DNA from: JALYUA01 sp038229875
GTDB taxonomy: Bacteria; Acidobacteriota; Thermoanaerobaculia; UBA5066; Gp7-AA6
DNA: 10,141 nucleotides
Assembly: GCA_038229875.1 (NCBI GenBank)
Contig: JBBROA010000133.1
Location: forward strand, 1 to 10,141
Direction: 5' to 3'
Each line of letters opens with the position of its first letter. Position 1 is the first letter of the stretch. Positions 6,454-10,141 of this stretch are shown here, piece after piece. The notes under the pieces were generated by a model, which saw only the letters and a program-made list of their open reading frames with translations, was not told where the DNA came from and searched no databases. The position numbers and the translations under genes are program-made.

Positions 6454-9400
6454 ATGCACACGTCCTCCGCGAACGGGTCGTCGCACGGGCCGCTCGACGC
6501 GGGGCTCGTCGTCGAGCGATTTCCGCTCGCGGCGGCCGTCGAACGCTGGGAGGCGTTTCTCTCCTTCGATCACCCCGCCCTCCCGCTGCCCCTCGAGTAC
6601 GGCAGGGAGGGCGGAGACTTTCTCGTGTGGCGGGCGCCTCTTCCCCGGCGGCGCGTCGCGGACGGACGCATCCCCGCGCCTCACGCCGCGGCCCTCTTTC
6701 TGCAGGCCGCCTCGTTTTTCTCCGCCGTGGAGGCGGCGGGACTCACGGCGTCACGAGACGACCTGGACGGCGCAGCGTGGGAAATCGTTTGCGGCAGCGC
6801 CGCGCTGCGCGTCGGGCGGACTCCTGCCGCGGTGCGGGAAGGATCCGACGCGGGTTGCGCCTCCGTCCCTCTCGTCGCGCTCCTCGAGCGGACGTTCACC
6901 CGGCGCGGACGGATCCGCGACGCCGGCGCCCTGCGGCTCGAGGAGTCGCTCACGTCCCCGGACGCGGCGTATCGCCGGGCCGAGTTCTGGGTCGGTTGCG
7001 CGTACCGATTTTTCCCCGCGCTGTGCTCCGCGAGCGGGGCGGCCGTCCGCCTGTCGACGATCGGTTGGACGGGGAGCCTGCTGCGCTCCGCGGAAGTCCG
7101 CGCGCGCGTCGAGGCCGGCCGCGCACTCCTCCTCGGAAAGACGCCGCGGGTCTTCGAGCGGCCCCGGGAGGCGCCAGCGGACGTCGCCGCCGGAGTTCGC
7201 GTGCTCCGTGCGCGGGAGGAGGCGGCCGGCAATCCCGGCTCGACGGTCTGGATCTGCATCGGCCTCGAGAGCTGGGATCCGATCTCGCGGGCCGCCATCG
7301 CGGCAGGGTCTCTCTGCCTTCCCGCCGCACCCGAGGTCGTTCCCGTGCCGGCGGCCGACGCGGCCCCGACGCTCCCGGAAGAGTGGCGGCGGGAGCTCGC
7401 GGTCCCCTGCGGCGCGGTGCGCGCCTCGGTCCGTTTTTTCGAAAGGCTCGCGGCAATCGCAGTCCGTTCCGGCAGTGCCGCCGCGGCCGTGTCGGCGGCG
7501 CGCGAGATGGTCGCTCACGAGACCTGGGGCGCCTGCGTCGCCGACCCGACCGGTCACGCCCCGCTTCCGGCGCTGGCGGAAGCACCCGTGGCCGCTCTCG
7601 CCTCACCCTCCGGTTCGCCCGCCCGCCGAAAACTTCTCGAGGCGCTGGAGTCTCTGGGAGAGCCCGCAACCCGTGAGGAGATTTCGGCGCTCTTTCCGGG
7701 ACGCACCGCCGTCGTGACCGCCGCGGCCCTCGTGCGCGCCGGCGCTCTCGCCGTCGACGTTTCGGGACGGCTCTCTCCGGCGCGGCCGCTCGCGGTCGAT
7801 TCCGCGGCCCGATCCCGGTGGATGCGCGCGTGGGCGGCGGCTGCCTCCGGGCCGATCCGCGTCGAGAGGCTCCTGCGCGCGGGGGAGCTCGATGCGGCCC
7901 TTTTGGAAGGCGGACGTCTCGCCTCGGCGGGCCTCCCGCGTTCGTTCGAGATGTCCGCACGAATCGCCGCCGCCGCTTCGCTCGCCGCGCGGACGCTTCC
8001 CCCCTGGCTCGAAATGCTGGAGGGCGAGAGGGAGCTTTCAGGCGGGCGGCCGGAGGCTGCGGAGGCGAAGTTCCGCGCGGTGGCCGAATCGCCGTCCGCG
8101 GCGAAAGCGGAGCGCCGCGCCGCGTGCCTCCGGGTGGCGGAAGTCGCCGCTCAGCGGGGCCGCGGCCGCGAAGCGGCACTCGCGATCCGCGCCTGGCGGG
8201 AGGCGAATCCGGACGCGCCAGGGGGCGAGACGGTGCGCGCGCTCCTGGTCGAGGCGGCTGAGGACTCCCGGGATGGGGAGACTCCGCGCGCGCTGGCGCG
8301 GCTCGACGACGCATGGCGTGTTTCGGACTCTCGACGAGTTTCGCAGCGAGTCGAGATCGCGCTGTGCCGCGCGGCCGTGTTGTCGCGGGCGGGACGCTTC
8401 GAAGCGGAGGCGGCGGTCTACGCGGAGGCGGGACCGCTCGCCCGCGATTCCGGCGACGAACGCCTCGCGGCGCGCCTCCTCGCTGCGGAGGCGCTCGGGA
8501 TGGCGGACCGGCGAGAGTTCGACCGCGCGATCCGGCGGCTCGAGGAGGCGCTCGCGATCGTGCGCGACGATCCGGTCGAGCGCGCGAAGCTGTCGATCGA
8601 CCTGGCCGGCACCCTCTACCATGCCGGCCGGCCCGAACGGTGCGCGGCGCTGCTCGAGCACGCCGCCTCGGTGGCCGTCGGGGCGGGCCGCGAAGACCTC
8701 GCACGCATCGCGCGGAGCAACCTCATCGAAGCGTCGCTCGCGGCGTGCGACTGGGCGTCCGCCGCGTCATCCGGAGAGGCGCTCCTCGAGAGCGCGCGCC
8801 GGGAAGGGGAGCGGACGTGGACCCTCGTCGGGCTGCATCACCGCTCGCGTCTCGCCCTCCGCGTCGGCAGGCTCGACGACGCCGCGCGGGACAACGCGGC
8901 GGCGCGCGACCTCGCGTCGCAGCTCGAGGACCGGCTGGAAATCGGCGAGCTCTGGCTCGAAGAAGGGGACCGGTGCGCCCTCCTCGGCCACGAGGACGCC
9001 GCGCGCCGCGCCTGGGAGCGCGCTGCCGCCGACCCGCCGGATCGTTGCGACACCCACCTTCGCGCCGCCCGCCGGCTCGCGGAGCTCGACGCGATCGGTC
9101 TCGGTGCGAGTGCGGCGGCGGAGCTCCATGCCGCCGCGGCGGCGGCCATCGAACGCGGCGAGTACGAGGCCGCGGAATCCGTGGCCCGCTGGAACAGGCT
9201 GCGACCGGGCGTCGTCCCGAAGTCGCTCGCGGAGGCTGCCGCCGCCCTTCTCCGTTCTCGCGGTGGGGCGGCCCTCGCCGATTGCGGGTTCCCCGGCGAA
9301 GACCGCACCGACGGGCACGGCGTCCGCTCGCTTCGGGAAATGGTGGCCCTCGGACTGACGGGCGAGTCCCCGGAAGGAAAGCTTCCCCTCGGCCTGACCG

Positions 9401-9909
9401 GCTTGTGCGTGACAAATGACCGGGGAGAAGAAGTCCTGGCGCTCGGCGTTCCAATCGGGGTCTCGGAGGGAGTTTCCGAGCCTCTCCGCGCCGGCTGTGA
9501 CGAATACGCGCTCCGCGTGACTCCGCCGCCTTCGCCACAGGTGCTCCGCGCCGCAGCGCTCGTCGTCGAGACGCTCCTTTTTCGGCCCGCAGCCGCCTCT
9601 GCCCCGAGCGGGTTCGCGGAAGGGTGGCGCCGCTTCGGCGTGGTCGCCGGAGACGCCGCCATGGAAGAGCCGTACCAGCGGCTTCTCCGCTTCGCGCCTC
9701 GCACGATGACGGTGCTCATCCTCGGCGAGTCGGGATCCGGAAAGGAGGCGGTCGCGCGCGCGGTCCATGCTCTTTCGCCGCGCGCGTCCGGACCGTTCGT
9801 CGCGGTCAACGTCTCAGCAATTCCGTCGGCCCTGCTCGAAAGCGAACTCTTCGGCCACGCGCGCGTCGCTTTCTCGTGCGCCGAGCTGGATCGCTCGGGC
9901 CTCCTCTAA
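6454..9909 (+). CDS. Large TPR-containing sigma-54-type AAA+ regulator, cut off by an in-frame stop inside the AAA+ domain
   Basis: The open frame encodes 1,151 residues. Residues ~1-125 follow the order of a Ser/Thr kinase fold without its catalytic motifs, so this may be a pseudokinase (inference). Residues ~170-515 are not recognised. Residues ~520-915 are Ala/Arg/Glu-rich paired helices consistent with degenerate TPRs. Residues ~940-1045 may be a GAF-like sensor (weak). From ~1060 a sigma-54-interaction AAA+ domain begins: GVVAGDAAM, Walker A GESGSGKE (1091-1098), PFVAVNVSAIPSALLESELF and FGHAR. At the GAFTGA loop the sequence reads VAFSCA (1138-1143), and after DRSGLL a TAA ends translation. 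As it stands the product has Walker A but no Walker B, sensor or arginine fingers, so it cannot be a working AAA+ ATPase. The same domain continues in the same frame after the stop. It was probably a signal-integrating transcription activator; it is now inactive, or the stop is an artefact. Confidence 0.8.
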   Translation: MHTSSANGSSHGPLDAGLVVERFPLAAAVERWEAFLSFDHPALPLPLEYGREGGDFLVWRAPLPRRRVADGRIPAPHAAALFLQAASFFSAVEAAGLTASRDDLDGAAWEIVCGSAALRVGRTPAAVREGSDAGCASVPLVALLERTFTRRGRIRDAGALRLEESLTSPDAAYRRAEFWVGCAYRFFPALCSASGAAVRLSTIGWTGSLLRSAEVRARVEAGRALLLGKTPRVFERPREAPADVAAGVRVLRAREEAAGNPGSTVWICIGLESWDPISRAAIAAGSLCLPAAPEVVPVPAADAAPTLPEEWRRELAVPCGAVRASVRFFERLAAIAVRSGSAAAAVSAAREMVAHETWGACVADPTGHAPLPALAEAPVAALASPSGSPARRKLLEALESLGEPATREEISALFPGRTAVVTAAALVRAGALAVDVSGRLSPARPLAVDSAARSRWMRAWAAAASGPIRVERLLRAGELDAALLEGGRLASAGLPRSFEMSARIAAAASLAARTLPPWLEMLEGERELSGGRPEAAEAKFRAVAESPSAAKAERRAACLRVAEVAAQRGRGREAALAIRAWREANPDAPGGETVRALLVEAAEDSRDGETPRALARLDDAWRVSDSRRVSQRVEIALCRAAVLSRAGRFEAEAAVYAEAGPLARDSGDERLAARLLAAEALGMADRREFDRAIRRLEEALAIVRDDPVERAKLSIDLAGTLYHAGRPERCAALLEHAASVAVGAGREDLARIARSNLIEASLAACDWASAASSGEALLESARREGERTWTLVGLHHRSRLALRVGRLDDAARDNAAARDLASQLEDRLEIGELWLEEGDRCALLGHEDAARRAWERAAADPPDRCDTHLRAARRLAELDAIGLGASAAAELHAAAAAAIERGEYEAAESVARWNRLRPGVVPKSLAEAAAALLRSRGGAALADCGFPGEDRTDGHGVRSLREMVALGLTGESPEGKLPLGLTGLCVTNDRGEEVLALGVPIGVSEGVSEPLRAGCDEYALRVTPPPSPQVLRAAALVVETLLFRPAAASAPSGFAEGWRRFGVVAGDAAMEEPYQRLLRFAPRTMTVLILGESGSGKEAVARAVHALSPRASGPFVAVNVSAIPSALLESELFGHARVAFSCAELDRSGLL
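9865..9882 (+). other. Degenerate GAFTGA loop (VAFSCA)
   Basis: These six codons occupy the GAFTGA position between FGHAR and the DR-x-GL segment of the AAA+ domain. The loop contacts sigma-54 and is nearly invariant in activators. Here Gly, Thr and Gly are replaced by Val, Ser and Cys, each explicable by one base change. A protein with this loop is not expected to remodel sigma-54 holoenzyme. Confidence 0.8.
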
Positions 9910-10141
9910 GAGGCATCGCGAGGGACGATCTTCTTCGACGAGATCGGCGACCTCGCGCTCGACTCGCAGGCGAAGCTTCTGCGGGCGCTGCAGGACCGCG
10001 AGATTCGACGGGTTGGGGAGAATCGCGCGCGCCGCATCGACGTGCGCATAGTCTCCGCCACGGCGCGCGACCTCGCCCGGGAGGTCGACGCGGCCCGATT
10101 CCGGGAGGATCTTTTCTACCGGCTGCACGTCGCTGTAGTCC
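9910..10141 (+). pseudogene. In-frame continuation of the sigma-54 AAA+ domain after the premature stop, partial
   Basis: Reading on in the same frame as the upstream gene gives 77 further codons with no stop, encoding the second half of the same domain. It begins EASRGT, carries Walker B as TIFFDEIGDL (Asp codon 9937-9939), then KLLRALQDREIRRVGEN, a sensor I segment SATARDL (10054-10074), and FREDLFYRL with both arginine-finger arginines (10102-10104 and 10120-10122). No credible restart exists: the only in-frame start-like codon is GTG at 10042, with no Shine-Dalgarno and already past Walker B. Third-position GC stays high (64 of 77 codons), so decay, if real, is recent. The rest of the domain and any Fis-type HTH would lie to the right of the window. 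Confidence 0.75.

Noticed and set aside
6950..8704. A 584-codon minus-strand frame opposite the regulator
   Set aside because: The translation is almost entirely Arg, Pro, Ala and Gly, typical of an antisense shadow of a GC-rich gene.
6454..9909. A novel defence or signalling ATPase system
   Set aside because: The AAA+ part matches sigma-54 activators throughout, and no neighbouring effector, nuclease or mobile-element gene supports a defence role. The neighbours are aroA and lpxH.
9910..10141. A separate downstream gene rather than the tail of the interrupted regulator
   Set aside because: There is no start codon with a ribosome site before Walker B, and the sequence resumes exactly where the upstream domain breaks off, in the same frame.

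Overview
The window is high-GC, densely coding bacterial DNA. Codons carry mostly G or C in the third position and no gap exceeds 130 bases. An LpxH-type lipid A enzyme indicates a Gram-negative (diderm) cell. The large membrane-anchored multiheme cytochrome, the secreted subtilase with an FWVF-type C-terminal domain, and the TPR-linked sigma-54-type AAA+ regulator fit Acidobacteriota, perhaps the Thermoanaerobaculia side of that phylum. This placement is inferred from gene content and was not tested by a search.

Layout. Two genes lie on the minus strand in the left 4.2 kb. The first (1-2013) is a membrane-anchored multiheme c-type cytochrome with five membrane helices and five CxxCH motifs; its 3' end runs off the left edge. 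Upstream of it in transcription order is a secreted S8 serine protease (2132-4222) with signal peptide, propeptide, catalytic domain, P domain and a C-terminal beta-rich domain. A 125-bp divergent intergenic region follows. Three plus-strand genes come next: an LpxH-like UDP-2,3-diacylglucosamine diphosphatase (4348-5058), aroA (EPSP synthase, 5093-6373), and a very long regulator (6454-9909, continuing in frame to the right edge).

The most notable feature is the last gene. It has an N-terminal region resembling a decayed protein kinase, a long TPR-like region, and a sigma-54-activator AAA+ domain. That AAA+ domain is broken by an in-frame TAA at 9907-9909. The GAFTGA sigma-54-contact loop just upstream has become VAFSCA. 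Walker A, Walker B and both arginine fingers remain, and the same frame stays open after the stop to the window edge. All four deduced changes are single substitutions to T within 42 bases, which suggests either recent inactivation or an assembly or sequencing problem.

lpxH and aroA are 34 bp apart and probably co-transcribed. They are housekeeping envelope and aromatic amino acid genes with no evident functional link to their neighbours. The cytochrome and protease are both exported or membrane proteins but need not work together. No RNA genes, CRISPR arrays, insertion sequences or integrases were seen. Apart from the broken regulator and the cytochrome architecture, this is an ordinary chromosomal region.
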